This document shows positions 1 to 8,944 of a stretch of DNA of 64,000 bases, piece after piece. The DNA comes from Chromobacterium sphagni (lineage in GTDB: Bacteria; Pseudomonadota; Gammaproteobacteria; Burkholderiales; Chromobacteriaceae). The stretch spans positions 1 to 64,000 of the forward strand of contig NZ_MKCT01000039.1 of the NCBI RefSeq assembly GCF_001855555.1, written 5' to 3'. A model generated the notes under the pieces. It saw nothing but the letters and a program-made list of their open reading frames with translations, made no database searches and had not been told where the DNA came from. Numbering within the stretch: the first letter of the stretch is position 1; the number at the start of each line of letters is the position of its first letter. Both the position numbers and the translations under genes were made by a program.

Positions 1-459
1 GGCGCCTTTGGGGCTGCGTCTTCCCATCTATCCGGCCAAGGGGTATTCCGCGACGGTGCCGGTGAAAAGCCTGATTGCCGCGCCTATGGTCAGCATTACG
101 ACGAGGCTTGCAAGCTGGTGTTCAGCCGGCTGGGCGACCAGCTGCGCATCGCGGGCACCGCTGAGCTGGCCGGTTATTCCTCCAGCCTCAATCCGGTGCG
201 CTGCCAGGCGCTGATCCGGCGCGGCCGGGCTCTGTTTCCCGATGCTTGCGACTGGGACTCCGCCCGCTTCTGGAGCGGCTTGCGGCCGGCCACGCCGGGC
301 AATGTGCCGCTGATAGGCAAGAGCGCGCTTGGGCGGCTGTATCTGAACACCGGCCATGGCACGCTGGGCTGGACCGAAGGGGCTGGCTCGGGCAGGGCGC
401 TGGCCGAGATCGTCAGCGGCAGGCGGCCGCAACTGGATTTCGCCTTTTTAGGTTTGTAA
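1..459 (+). pseudogene. dadA: D-amino-acid dehydrogenase (DadA-like), 3' part, frameshifted
   Basis: C-terminal part of a DadA-type FAD oxidoreductase, which oxidatively deaminates D-amino acids to 2-oxo acids at the inner membrane; the window edge removes the N-terminal FAD-binding fold. The homology is split between frames. Positions 2 to about 98 encode PIYPAKGYSATVP, the typical DadA segment. From about 100 to 459 another frame continues with DEACKLVFSRLGD, AGTAELAGY, FWSGLRPATPGNVPLIG and the flavin-proximal LNTGHGTLGWT. One base is missing at about 98-101. This is either a true inactivating frameshift or a sequencing error; folB, 1.3 kb away, shows the same kind of defect. Family assignment is firm, functional status is not. 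Confidence 0.72.
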
Positions 460-561
460 TAGCGGTAGCGGCCGCAAAGCGGAACGGGTTGGAACGGGGG
501 TCGCGGCAGGCGCCTGTCTGAAGGATGCGCCGGGTAGATGAAACCGGCCAATGGAGTGCGA

Positions 562-951
562 ATGAGCGAAGTGCAGGAAATGACGCCGTACCAGTTGCTG
601 GGCGGCGAAGGGGTGGTGCGTTGGTTGTGCGACCGTTTTTACGACATCATGGACAGCGAGCCGGCGGTTGCGCCTTTGCGGGCGATGCATCCGGCCGATC
701 TGGCAGGATCCAGGCAAAAGCTGTTCATGTTCCTGTCAGGCTGGCTGGGTGGACCGTCGTTGTATATGGAAGCCTTTGGCCACCCGCGTTTGCGCATGCG
801 CCACATGCCGTTTGCGGTGGACGAGGCGGCGCGCGACCAGTGGATGTTGTGCATGCGGCAAGCGGTGGGCGAACTGGTGGTGGAAGACTGGCTGAAGCAT
901 AAACTGCTGGAGGCGTTCTACAACACCGCCGACTTCATGCGCAACCAGTAA
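562..951 (+). CDS. Group II truncated hemoglobin
   Basis: A 129-residue 2-over-2 globin, a cytoplasmic heme protein that binds O2 or NO. Visible hallmarks are Tyr27 (B10) in RFYDIM, the proximal His81 (F8) in RMRHMPF, and Trp94 (G8) in RDQWMLCM, the residue that marks group II. Length matches the family. The start was set at the ATG at 562 because GGAG lies at 553-556 with 5-base spacing; an in-frame ATG at 538 has no such site and would add eight unsupported residues. It follows the dadA-like remnant by about 100 bp on the same strand. The physiological role (NO detoxification or O2 chemistry) cannot be told from sequence. Confidence 0.9.
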   Translation: MSEVQEMTPYQLLGGEGVVRWLCDRFYDIMDSEPAVAPLRAMHPADLAGSRQKLFMFLSGWLGGPSLYMEAFGHPRLRMRHMPFAVDEAARDQWMLCMRQAVGELVVEDWLKHKLLEAFYNTADFMRNQ

Positions 952-1020
952 GGTTCAAGATAGGCTTGAAGTCGGCGCGGCCTTGTCCATGATTAGAGTA
1001 TCCACGCGCGGAGTCTGGTC

Positions 1021-1308
1021 ATGGGACGCTGTCCGCTATCGCCGCTCGCCATCGCCCTGGCGTGCCAGGTTGCTTGGGCTGGCTGTCTGCCGCAGGCGCT
1101 GATGTGCGCCTCGCCGCGCGATCCTTCGGTGCAGCAGCAAGAGCTGCTGCCCAAGGGCTTGCAGTTGGGGCCGTTGCGCCTGGAGCAGGATCCGGAAAGC
1201 CATGCGATGCGTTTGGCCCCGGCGCTGGATCTGGGCAAGCATACCCACTTGTCGGTCAAGATGAACCACAAGGATGTCGGCTTGCGGCTGAAATTCAATA
1301 CCGACTGA
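1021..1308 (+). CDS. Small secreted hypothetical protein
   Basis: A 95-residue protein with a plausible Sec signal peptide: a short polar N-terminus, then the hydrophobic stretch PLAIALACQVAWAG with small residues suited to cleavage at about residue 20. The mature part has two early cysteines (CLPQALMC) that could pair in the periplasm. GGAG at 1010-1013 precedes the ATG with 7-base spacing, which supports expression. No known family was recognised. It stands alone between the globin gene and the convergent folB. Confidence 0.65.
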   Translation: MGRCPLSPLAIALACQVAWAGCLPQALMCASPRDPSVQQQELLPKGLQLGPLRLEQDPESHAMRLAPALDLGKHTHLSVKMNHKDVGLRLKFNTD

Positions 1309-1326
1309 TGTCCCCGCCGCGCCGCC

Positions 1327-1685
1327 TCAATGCGGCCGGTGGCCGCGTTCGATCTGCACCCCCACCCGCTTGACTCCCGGCAGGATGCCTAGCTTGGTGA
1401 CCGCCACCGCACCCATGGCGCGCCGAACTCCTCGCGCACCATTTTGGCGATATGTTCCGCCAGCGCCTCCAGCAGCAGGAAGTGCTGTTCCTCCAGCGAT
1501 TGGCGCAGCCGCTCCACCACCACGCCGTAGTGGATGGTGTCGCCGATATTGTCGCTATGGCAGGGCGTGTCGCTGGGAATGCCGATTTCCAGGTCGATCT
1601 CAATGGTCTGAGCGGCTTTGCGCTCCCAGTCATACACGCCGATCACGGTGTCGGCGCGCACTTCGCGCAGGAATATGATGTCCAT
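1327..1685 (-). CDS. folB: Dihydroneopterin aldolase FolB, frameshifted near its C-terminus
   Basis: FolB converts 7,8-dihydroneopterin to 6-hydroxymethyl-dihydropterin and glycolaldehyde in folate synthesis. The start MDIIFLREVRADTVIGVYDWE, with the active-site glutamate at residue 21, is typical. As written, the frame ends at 1389 after 98 residues (PWVRWRSPS). Adding one base at about 1401-1410 (plus-strand run ccgccaccgc) restores PWVRVAVTKLGILPGVKRV and a stop at 1327, giving the usual length of about 119 residues. The lost tail carries the catalytic lysine of the VTK motif. Since FolB is normally needed for folate synthesis, a sequencing error is the simplest explanation. It is divergent from plsY, a common pairing. 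Confidence 0.85.
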
Positions 1686-1769
1686 CTGTCTGTCAGGTGG
1701 TTGGGCTTTGCCGCCCGATACCGTAAAATCCGAAGCCTCCTATTCTAATCTAACGGATACTCCTCGACC

Positions 1770-2390
1770 ATGACCACGACAGCATTTGCTTTTGTCATTG
1801 CGGCCTACCTGATCGGCTCGCTGTCTTTCGCCGTGATCGTCAGCAAGGCGATGGGCATGGCCGACCCGCGCAGCTACGGCTCGGGCAACCCCGGTGCCAC
1901 CAATGTGCTGCGCAGCGGCAAGAAGCTGGCCGCGGTGCTGACCCTGATTGGCGACGGCGCCAAGGGCTGGCTGGCGGTGGCGCTGGCATCCTGGCTGGGG
2001 CCGCGCTACGGCCTGAGCGATCAGGGCATCGCCATGTGCGCGCTGGCGGTGCTGTTCGGCCACATGTGGCCGGTGTTCTTCGGCTTCAAGGGCGGCAAGG
2101 GCGTGGCTACCGCGGTAGGCATTCTGCTGGGCATCAATGTCTGGCTGGCGCTGGCTGCATTGGCCACCTGGCTGTTCATGGCCTTCGTGGTGAAGATCTC
2201 GTCGCTGTCGGCTTTGGTCGCCTGCGTGCTGGTGCCGGTGTACGCCTATTTCATCGTCGGCCCCAAGAGCGTGTTTTTCGGCACCTGCATCATCATCGCG
2301 ATCCTAGTCATACATCGGCACAAGTCCAACCTGATCAAGCTGATGACCGGGCAGGAAGACAAGATAGGCGGCAAGACCGACGCCAGCTGA
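1770..2390 (+). CDS. plsY: Acyl-phosphate glycerol-3-phosphate acyltransferase PlsY
   Basis: Integral membrane enzyme that moves a fatty acyl group from acyl-phosphate to the sn-1 position of glycerol-3-phosphate, giving lysophosphatidate, the first step of phospholipid synthesis. The 206 residues have the five-to-seven-helix pattern of the family and its signature motifs: IGSLSFAVIVSK near the N-terminus, YGSGNPGATNVLRSGKK (residues about 33-49) and GHMWPVFFGFKGGKGVAT (about 94-111). Divergent from folB across an 84-bp gap. It is followed by a strong hairpin terminator. Confidence 0.96.
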   Translation: MTTTAFAFVIAAYLIGSLSFAVIVSKAMGMADPRSYGSGNPGATNVLRSGKKLAAVLTLIGDGAKGWLAVALASWLGPRYGLSDQGIAMCALAVLFGHMWPVFFGFKGGKGVATAVGILLGINVWLALAALATWLFMAFVVKISSLSALVACVLVPVYAYFIVGPKSVFFGTCIIIAILVIHRHKSNLIKLMTGQEDKIGGKTDAS

Positions 2391-2410
2391 CGCCTGAGCG
2401 CCAGCCAAGC

Positions 2411-2439
2411 AAAAGCCGTCCCTCTGGGGACGGCTTTTT
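2411..2439. terminator. Rho-independent terminator between plsY and lepB
   Basis: Stem AAGCCGTCC / GGACGGCTT with loop CTCTG (approximately), flanked by A-rich sequence on the left and TTTTTG on the right. It can therefore end plsY transcription from the left and lepB-type transcripts from neither or weakly; the plus-strand T-run is the better one. Confidence 0.85.
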
Positions 2440-2456
2440 GTTTGTGAATGGATGGT

Positions 2457-3125
2457 TTAGTGGAAGTCGCTGGCGAAGCGGCTCCAGCGCGGCATCCCGT
2501 TGCCGGTGATGTCGGCGGAGGCGATCACGCCCATCGCCCGGCCTATCAGCAGATTGCGCGGCACCGTGCCGAAGTAGCGCGAGTCGGCGCTGTCGTCGCG
2601 GTTGTCGCCCAGCATCAGGTACTGCCCGGCTGGCACCTTGAGCGGGCCGAAGCTGCTGCGGGCGTCGACTCCGGCCGGCCATTGCACGCGGTGCGGTGGC
2701 AGTACGCCGCTCTCTCGGGAGCGTAGCGCCGGCAGGACGGTATGGGCGGCGACGTTTTCCATCCGCTGCTGCAAGGGCTGGTAATGCGCGGCCTGGCCGT
2801 TGATCCGCAGTTCCTCGTTGCGCATTTCCACGATGTCGCCGGGCAGCGCCACCAGCCGTTTGATCAGGCGGGTGCGGTCCTTGGGCGACGAGAAAGTGAC
2901 GATGTCGCCGCGTTGCGGTTCGCCGGTGCGCTGCAAAATAACGTTGGTCAGCGGCAGCTTCAGGTCGTAGGCCAGCCGGTTGACCAGCACCACGTCGCCC
3001 TCCAGCACGGTGGGACGCATCGATCCCGAAGGAATGGTGTTCCAGTCGGCGACGGCGGTGCGGAACAGGCCGAAAACCAGCAGGAAAACCAGGAAGCCGC
3101 GGTTGTTTTGCAGCCAGTTCTTCAT
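2457..3125 (-). CDS. lepB: Signal peptidase I (LepB family)
   Basis: Membrane-bound serine protease that removes Sec and Tat signal peptides on the periplasmic side. The 222 residues begin with a transmembrane anchor (FLVFLLVFGLF). The catalytic serine is Ser35 in IPSGSMRPT and the general-base lysine is Lys89 in RLIKRLVALPGD. The conserved box MLGDNRDDSADSRYFG is present near the C-terminus. It is short, with one N-terminal anchor, unlike the two-anchor E. coli enzyme of over 320 residues, so it may be an accessory paralogue. AAGGAA precedes the ATG. The convergent plsY terminator separates it from its neighbour. Confidence 0.92.
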   Translation of the reverse strand: MKNWLQNNRGFLVFLLVFGLFRTAVADWNTIPSGSMRPTVLEGDVVLVNRLAYDLKLPLTNVILQRTGEPQRGDIVTFSSPKDRTRLIKRLVALPGDIVEMRNEELRINGQAAHYQPLQQRMENVAAHTVLPALRSRESGVLPPHRVQWPAGVDARSSFGPLKVPAGQYLMLGDNRDDSADSRYFGTVPRNLLIGRAMGVIASADITGNGMPRWSRFASDFH

Positions 3126-3152
3126 TGCGTTCCTTGATCGTCAAAAATTGAA

Positions 3153-4112
3153 TCAGCCATCCGACAGCACGCGGATGTGGGCGGCGACGCTGCGGCCCAG
3201 CGCCGACAGGTCATAGCCGCCCTCCAGCACCGACACCACGCGGCCGGCGCAGTACTGGTCGGCAATCTGCAGCAGATGGCGGGTGACCCATTCGTAGTCG
3301 GCTTCGGTGAGGCCCAGCGAGCCCATGTCGTCCTCGCGGTGGGCGTCGAATCCGGCGGAGATGAACAGCATTTGCGGCTGGAATTCGTGCAAGAGCGGCA
3401 GCCAGACGTTTTCTACCGCCTCACGGAATTCGCGGCCGCCGCTGCCGGCCCGCATCGGCACGTGATGCATATTGGGCCCCAGCGGGACATCGCCGCTATA
3501 GGGATAGAACGGGTGCTGGAAAATGGACACCATCAGCACCCGCGGGTCGTCGCGCAGGATTTCCTCGGTGCCGTTGCCGTGGTGGACGTCGAAATCCACC
3601 ACCGCGACCCGTTCGAACTTGTAATGCGCCAGCGCGTGGGTGATGCCGACGGCGATATTATTGAAGAAGCAGAAGCCCATCGCCTTGTCGCTTTCGGCAT
3701 GGTGGCCGGGCGGGCGGATGGCGCAGAAGGCGTTGGGCGCCTTGTCCTCGGCCACCAGCTCCACCGCCTTGACCACGGCGCCGGCGGCGTGGCGCGCGGC
3801 TTTCAGCGTGCCGGGCGACATCGCGGTGTCCGGGTCCATGCGGAACGTGCCCACGCTGGGCGCGCAGGCTTCCAGGTATTCGACATAGCGCGGCGGATGC
3901 ACGCGGGCCAGTTGTTCGTAGCTGACTTCCGGCGCCTCCACCTCCTGCAGGCTGTCGAAGATCTGCGAGGCCATCAGCTGGTCGCGGATGGCGCTCAGCC
4001 GCTCCGGACACTCGGGGTGGCCCACCCCCATATTGTGCTGCAGGCAATCGGCATGGGTGATGTAGGCGGTCAAGCCATTGCGCTGCAAGCGGTTTTTCAG
4101 CCAAGTCAACAC
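3153..4112 (-). CDS. Histone deacetylase-like amidohydrolase (class II HDAC family)
   Basis: Zinc-dependent deacetylase of the HDAC/acetylpolyamine amidohydrolase superfamily, acting on acetyl-lysine, acetylpolyamine or a related amide. Hallmarks: HNMGVGHPECPERL near the N-terminus, RPPGHHAESDKAMGFCFFNN with the tandem active-site histidines, VVDFDVHHGNGTEEIL and SAGFDAHREDD supplying the zinc ligands. The GTG at 4112 was chosen because GGGGG lies just upstream and the family fold starts about ten residues later. An upstream in-frame ATG (4196) would run through the moxR promoter region. Substrate unknown. It starts 27 bp from the lepB-type gene on the same strand. Confidence 0.88.
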   Translation of the reverse strand: MLTWLKNRLQRNGLTAYITHADCLQHNMGVGHPECPERLSAIRDQLMASQIFDSLQEVEAPEVSYEQLARVHPPRYVEYLEACAPSVGTFRMDPDTAMSPGTLKAARHAAGAVVKAVELVAEDKAPNAFCAIRPPGHHAESDKAMGFCFFNNIAVGITHALAHYKFERVAVVDFDVHHGNGTEEILRDDPRVLMVSIFQHPFYPYSGDVPLGPNMHHVPMRAGSGGREFREAVENVWLPLLHEFQPQMLFISAGFDAHREDDMGSLGLTEADYEWVTRHLLQIADQYCAGRVVSVLEGGYDLSALGRSVAAHIRVLSDG

Positions 4113-4186
4113 GAGAGCCCCCTGCGTGCTTACAATGGAATGTCGATTATCTATTTTTGATAAATACTGCGCGCAACCGGGGTCAA

Positions 4187-5092
4187 ATGCAATCACTCTC
4201 CCTTGCCTACCGGCAACTGAATACGCTGATTCTGGGCAAGCCGCAGGCTCTGCGGCTGGCCTTCGCCTGCCTGATCGCCCGCGGCCACCTGCTGATCGAG
4301 GATGTGCCCGGCGTGGGCAAGACCACGTTGGCGCATGGTCTGGCCACGGTGCTGGGGCTGGATTACCGCCGGGTGCAGTTCACCAGTGACCTGCTGCCGG
4401 CCGATATTCTGGGCGTCAGCATCTACCAGCGCGACAGCGCGCGCTTCGAGCTGCACCGCGGGCCGGTATTCACCCAGGTGCTGTTGGCCGACGAGATCAA
4501 CCGCGCGTCTCCCAAGGTGCAGTCGGCGCTGCTGGAGGCGATGGAGGAGAGGCAGGTGTCGATAGACGGCGACACCCATGCGCTGCCGTTGCCGTTCTTC
4601 GTCATCGCCACTCAGAATCCGGGCGAGCAGATGGGCACCTTTCCGCTGCCGGAGTCGCAGCTGGACCGTTTCCTGATGCGCATTTCGCTGGGTTATCCAC
4701 CGCGCGAGGCCGAGCGCGCGCTGCTGATGGGCGAGGACCGCCGCAGTCTGCTGGAGCGTTTCAAGGCGGTGATGACGCCGGACGAATTGCTGGCGCTGCA
4801 GCAGAAGGCGGCGGCGGTGGTGGTGAGCCCGGCGCTGGCCGACTACCTGCTGGCCTTGCTGGAGGCCACGCGCCAGTCCGGCCTGTTCGCCACAGGGCTC
4901 AGCCCGCGCGCAGGCCAGGCGCTGGTGGCGGCGGCGCGCGGCTGGGCCTTGCTGGCGGGGCGCGACCACCTGCTGCCGGAGGACATCAAGGCCATCTTCC
5001 TGCCGGTGGCGGCGCACCGGCTGCAGGCGGTGGCCGGCAGCGATGCCGAGCAGGAACTGGGGCGCTTGCTCTCGCATGTCGCGATTCCGTGA
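4187..5092 (+). CDS. MoxR-type AAA+ ATPase
   Basis: MoxR-family ATPase of 301 residues, thought to act as a chaperone that readies partner proteins often encoded next to it. Walker A is DVPGVGKTTLAHGL, Walker B is VLLADEINRASPK, followed by the conserved QSALLEAMEERQV and sensor region FVIATQNPGEQMGTFPLPE. The ATG at 4187 has GGGG just upstream; the TTG at 4157 is less likely. Its last 17 bases overlap the start of the DUF58 gene, so the genes are probably translated together. Divergent from the HDAC-like gene. Confidence 0.92.
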   Translation: MQSLSLAYRQLNTLILGKPQALRLAFACLIARGHLLIEDVPGVGKTTLAHGLATVLGLDYRRVQFTSDLLPADILGVSIYQRDSARFELHRGPVFTQVLLADEINRASPKVQSALLEAMEERQVSIDGDTHALPLPFFVIATQNPGEQMGTFPLPESQLDRFLMRISLGYPPREAERALLMGEDRRSLLERFKAVMTPDELLALQQKAAAVVVSPALADYLLALLEATRQSGLFATGLSPRAGQALVAAARGWALLAGRDHLLPEDIKAIFLPVAAHRLQAVAGSDAEQELGRLLSHVAIP

Positions 5093-6023
5093 ACGGCTGC
5101 AGCGCTGGCTGCTGGCGCGGCTGCCGCTGGAAGAACGCTGCGAACTGTCCCAGCGCCGCATCTATCTGCTGCCCACCCGCTTCGGTCTGCTGCTGCTGGC
5201 GGTGGGGCTGGCGGTATGGGTGGGCGCGCTCAATTACCAGGTGAGCCTGGCATACGCGCTGGCGTTCTGGATCGTCAGCCTGGTGCTGGTGGCGGTGCTG
5301 ATGGCTTATCGCCAGCTGTCCGGGTTGCGGCTGCGGGCGGAGCCGGGCGCGGCGGTGTTTGCCGGCGATCCGGCCTGCTTTCGCCTGGTGCTGGAGAATC
5401 CGTCCGCATTGCAGCGGCAGCTGCAGGTGCATTTGCAGGGGGATGACCGGCGCTTGCCGTGCGGCCTGGCGGGGCAGGGCAGCGGCAGCGTCGAGCTGAC
5501 GCTGCCGACCAGCGGCCGCGGCTGGCTGGCGCTGCCTGCCTGCGTGGTGGCGAGCGAAGCGCCGTTCGGCCTGATCCGCGCCTGGGCGGTATTGCGCTTG
5601 CAATCCCGGTTGCTGGTGTATCCGGCCTTGTTGCCGGATGCCGCGCGCGGGGGCAGCGAGGGCGATGGCGGCAGCGGCGGCCGAAGCCGGCCCGGCGGCG
5701 ACGATTTTTCCCATCTGGACGCATACCGCCATGGCGACACGCCGCGCCAGATCGCCTGGAAAGTGTTGGCCCGGCGCGATGTGCTGACCAGCAAGCGCTT
5801 CGCCAGCGAGAGCGGCGGCGACTTGACGCTGATCCGCTGGAGCGACTACGGCGCCGAGGCGGATGCCGAGCGGCGCCTGTCGCGGATGGCCTGGCGGGTG
5901 GAGCAGTGCGAGCGCCGCCAGCAGCGCTACCGGCTGAGCCTGCCGGACGACGAGATCGGCCCGCAGCCGCGCCAGCGCGAACAGGCGCTGAGCGCGCTGG
6001 CCTTGTTCGGGGGGCGGCCATGA
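5076..6023 (+). CDS. DUF58 domain membrane protein
   Basis: A 315-residue protein with two N-terminal membrane helices (FGLLLLAVGLAVWVGALNY and the following AFWIVSLVLVAVLMAY), a beta-rich middle part, and a C-terminal DUF58 segment around SHLDAYRHGDTPRQIAWK, the family signature. DUF58 proteins accompany MoxR ATPases and transglutaminase-like proteins; their function is largely unknown. The start ATG at 5076 overlaps the moxR end, and the stop overlaps the next start (ATGA at 6020-6023). This three-gene arrangement is common in proteobacteria. Confidence 0.9.
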   Translation: MSRFRERLQRWLLARLPLEERCELSQRRIYLLPTRFGLLLLAVGLAVWVGALNYQVSLAYALAFWIVSLVLVAVLMAYRQLSGLRLRAEPGAAVFAGDPACFRLVLENPSALQRQLQVHLQGDDRRLPCGLAGQGSGSVELTLPTSGRGWLALPACVVASEAPFGLIRAWAVLRLQSRLLVYPALLPDAARGGSEGDGGSGGRSRPGGDDFSHLDAYRHGDTPRQIAWKVLARRDVLTSKRFASESGGDLTLIRWSDYGAEADAERRLSRMAWRVEQCERRQQRYRLSLPDDEIGPQPRQREQALSALALFGGRP

Positions 6024-7948
6024 CGCCGGACGCCGAGCGGGGACGCAGCTGGCCGGTGCTGCTGGCGCTGGGCTGGACCGCGCTGCCCCTGGCCTGGTAT
6101 CTGCCATGGTGGCTGCTGGCTCTGTTTGTCGCGGCGCTGGCCGGCAGGGCGCGGCTGGAGCATGGCGGCGGCCGCCTGCCATCGCGCTGGCTGCTGCTGC
6201 CGACGCTGCTGGCCGCCATCGCCATGCTCTGGCTCAGCCTGCAGACCCTGGTGGGGAGGGAGGGAGGGGTGGCGCTGCTGGTGCTGCTGATCGCCTTCAA
6301 GGCGTTTGAAACCGCCAGTCTGCGCGACTGGCGGGTGTTGCTGGCGTTGGGTTTCTTCCTGGCGGCTATGCCGCTGCTGTTCGACCAGTCGCCGCTGATG
6401 GCCGCCTGGCTGGTGGCCAGCCTGCTGCTGCTGACCTGGGCCACGGCGGTGCTGGCGGGGGCCTTGCCGCGCGGCAGCTGGCGCAGCGCCGCGCAGGCGC
6501 TGTTGCTGTCCCTGCCGATGATGCTGGTGCTGTTCGTGGTGATGCCCCGGCTGCCGGAGCCGCTGTGGAGCATGCCGGGCCAGGAGCGCGCCGCCGCCAG
6601 CGGTCTGGGCGAGGATATGGCGCCGGGCAGCATCAGCCAGCTGATACTCAATCGCGAGCCGGCATTTTCCGTGGCGTTCACCGGCGCGCCGCCGGCCCAG
6701 GACCAGCTGTACTGGCGGGTGATGTTGCTGGACGACTTCGACGGGCAGCGCTGGATCAATGTCGGCGGCCAGCGCGGCGAACCCTTGCAGCAAGCCGAAG
6801 GCAGGCAGGTTGCCTACAGTATGACGCTGAAGCCGGACAAGGGCCGGTTGCCAGCGTTGGACCTGCCGCAGCGGGCGGCCCAGGGCAGCCACCTGGAGGC
6901 GGGAGGCTTGCTGCGCCAGGACGAGAAGCAGGACGAATTGGCCCGCTATGCGCTGGCCAGCCGGCTGGGCGGCCGTTATCCGTCGCCGCTGTCGGCCGCC
7001 GGGCAGGCTTTCTACCGGCGGCTGCCGCCCGGCAATCCCCGCAGCCGGGCCTTGGCGGCCAGGCTGGCGCGCCAGGCCGGCAGCGAGCAGGCTTTTGCCG
7101 GCGAGGCGCTGCAATATCTGCGGCTGGGCGGTTTCAGCTATACCCTGAAGCCGCCCTTGCTTGGCCAGCAGGCTGTCGACCAGTTCCTGTTCGACAGCCG
7201 ACAGGGCTTCTGCGAACACTACGCCTCCGCCTTCGCGTTCCTGGCGCGCGCGGCCGGGATTCCAGCCCGGGTGGTGGTGGGATATCAGGGCGGAGAATAC
7301 AACCCGGTAGGCCGTTTCTGGCAAGTGCGCTCGTCCGATGCCCATGCTTGGGTGGAGATATGGCTGTCCGGCCCGAGGCAATGGCTGCGGGTGGACCCGA
7401 CCGCAGCGGTGGCGCCTGGCCGGCTGGAACAGGCTGCGGAGCAGGCGCTGCCGGCCTTGCGCAGCGATGGCGGAGCGGCGGGAGTGCTGCCGCCGCAGTG
7501 GCTGCGGCGTTGGCGCCAGCAGTGGACGGCCGCCAATTTCGCCTGGCAGCAGTGGGTGGTCGGCTATGACGCCAGCCGGCAGCAGGGGGTGTTCCAGCGG
7601 CTGGGCCTGGGGACTAGAGTGGATGGCGGCAGCGTGGTGCGGGGCTTGTTGATCGGCATGCTGCTGGCGGTGTTGCCGTTGATGCTGTGGTGGCGCCGCC
7701 GACCGGCGCAAGCGCCGATGGCCGCTGGCTGGGAGCTGATACGGCAGGGTTTGGCGAAGCGCAGCATCGCGGCGGGTCCTGCACTGGGGCCGCTGGAGTT
7801 GCTGAAGGCTGCCAGGGGTTTACCGCGCGACGATTATCGCCGTTTGAAGCGACTGGTCAATGAATACATCGAATTGCGCTACCGGCGGCAGGTGGCGGAT
7901 GCCGGGAGGGAGCGGCGCTGGTTGCGGCAGGCGAGGCGCTGGAAATGA
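6020..7948 (+). CDS. tgpA: Transglutaminase-like membrane protein (TgpA/DUF3488-DUF4129 type)
   Basis: A 642-residue inner-membrane protein. The N-terminus has several hydrophobic helices (first about 180 residues). A papain-like transglutaminase domain follows in the periplasm with a complete triad: Cys398 in QGFCEHYASAF, His442 in SDAHAWVEIW and Asp459 in WLRVDPTAAV. Another helix near residue 540 (LLIGMLLAVLPLMLWW) is followed by a basic C-terminal cytosolic tail of DUF4129 type. It resembles TgpA of Pseudomonas aeruginosa, which is essential there, but the substrate is unknown. ATGA overlap couples it to the DUF58 gene. Confidence 0.9.
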   Translation: MTPDAERGRSWPVLLALGWTALPLAWYLPWWLLALFVAALAGRARLEHGGGRLPSRWLLLPTLLAAIAMLWLSLQTLVGREGGVALLVLLIAFKAFETASLRDWRVLLALGFFLAAMPLLFDQSPLMAAWLVASLLLLTWATAVLAGALPRGSWRSAAQALLLSLPMMLVLFVVMPRLPEPLWSMPGQERAAASGLGEDMAPGSISQLILNREPAFSVAFTGAPPAQDQLYWRVMLLDDFDGQRWINVGGQRGEPLQQAEGRQVAYSMTLKPDKGRLPALDLPQRAAQGSHLEAGGLLRQDEKQDELARYALASRLGGRYPSPLSAAGQAFYRRLPPGNPRSRALAARLARQAGSEQAFAGEALQYLRLGGFSYTLKPPLLGQQAVDQFLFDSRQGFCEHYASAFAFLARAAGIPARVVVGYQGGEYNPVGRFWQVRSSDAHAWVEIWLSGPRQWLRVDPTAAVAPGRLEQAAEQALPALRSDGGAAGVLPPQWLRRWRQQWTAANFAWQQWVVGYDASRQQGVFQRLGLGTRVDGGSVVRGLLIGMLLAVLPLMLWWRRRPAQAPMAAGWELIRQGLAKRSIAAGPALGPLELLKAARGLPRDDYRRLKRLVNEYIELRYRRQVADAGRERRWLRQARRWK

Positions 7949-7951
7949 CAA

Positions 7952-7970
7952 AGCCCGGCTGAGCCGGGCT
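7952..7970 (-). terminator. Hairpin after rpoS
   Basis: Perfect stem AGCCCGGCT / AGCCGGGCT in the 45-bp gap between the convergent tgpA and rpoS genes. Read on the minus strand it is followed by TTTGTCATTT, so it most likely ends the rpoS transcript; on the plus strand there is no T-run. Confidence 0.6.
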
Positions 7971-7993
7971 GGGGTACTGCGCGCCGGTTCGGC

Positions 7994-8944
7994 TCAGAGC
8001 AGGAAATCGCGCGAGATGCCCTTGCGGCGCAGGATGCGGCGCAGTTGCTCCAGGCCTTCGATCTGAATCTGCCTGACCCGTTCGCGGGTCAGGCTGAGCG
8101 ATGCCGCCAGCTCCTCCAGCGTGCAGATCTCGTAGCCGTTGAGGCCGTAGCGCCGCTCTATCACCAGCCGCTGTTTCTCGTTGAGCTGGCTCAGCCAGTC
8201 GTGGACGAACATTTCCAGCTGGTTGTTGTGCAGCTGCAGTTCCGGCTCTTCATGCTGTTCGTCGGGGATGGATTCGCCGATGGACAGCATCGGGTCGATG
8301 TCCAGCGGGGCGTCCAGCGAGGCCATGCGCTCGTTCAGGTTCATCACCTTGCGCACATCCTCCACCGGCTTGCCGACCAGGTGGGCGATTTCCTCTATGC
8401 TGGGCTCGCGGCCGATCTGGCTTTCCAGATGGCGCGAGGCGCGCAGGTAGACGTTGAGTTCCTTGATCACGTGCACCGGCAGGCGGATGGTGCGCGACTG
8501 GTTCATGATCGCGCGTTCTATGCTCTGGCGTATCCACCAAGTGGCATAGGTGGAGAAGCGGAAGCCGCGCTCGGGGTCGAACTTCTCCAGCGCGTGCATC
8601 AGGCCGATATTGCCTTCCTCGATCAGGTCGAGCAGCGCCAGCCCGCGGTTGATGTAGTGCTTGGCGATGTTGACCACCAGCCGCAGATTGTGCTCGATCA
8701 TCTTCTGTCGGGCTTCGAACTCGCCGGCAACCACCCTGCGCGCCAGCGCCAGCTCCTCCTGCGGGGTCAGCAGCGCGTTGTTGCCGATGTCGTTCAGATA
8801 GATCTGGGTGACGTCGGCGACAACATCCTCAAAGACCGCGGTGCTTTCCGCGGCCTCTTCCGCTTCTGCTTCGGCGGCGGCTTCCTCGCCGCCTTCCTCG
8901 TCCAGAAGCTCGTTCTCGTCCAGGATATCTATTTCGTTGCTCAT
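7994..8944 (-). CDS. rpoS: RNA polymerase sigma factor RpoS
   Basis: Stationary-phase and general stress sigma factor, 316 residues. After an acidic N-terminal stretch it has region 1.2 ([20 protein letters not shown]), region 2 ([53 protein letters not shown]), region 3 and region 4 ([20 protein letters not shown]). This is the last gene of surE-pcm-nlpD-rpoS, the classic proteobacterial order; as elsewhere, a further promoter inside nlpD is likely but was not identified here. Confidence 0.97.
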   Translation of the reverse strand: MSNEIDILDENELLDEEGGEEAAAEAEAEEAAESTAVFEDVVADVTQIYLNDIGNNALLTPQEELALARRVVAGEFEARQKMIEHNLRLVVNIAKHYINRGLALLDLIEEGNIGLMHALEKFDPERGFRFSTYATWWIRQSIERAIMNQSRTIRLPVHVIKELNVYLRASRHLESQIGREPSIEEIAHLVGKPVEDVRKVMNLNERMASLDAPLDIDPMLSIGESIPDEQHEEPELQLHNNQLEMFVHDWLSQLNEKQRLVIERRYGLNGYEICTLEELAASLSLTRERVRQIQIEGLEQLRRILRRKGISRDFLL

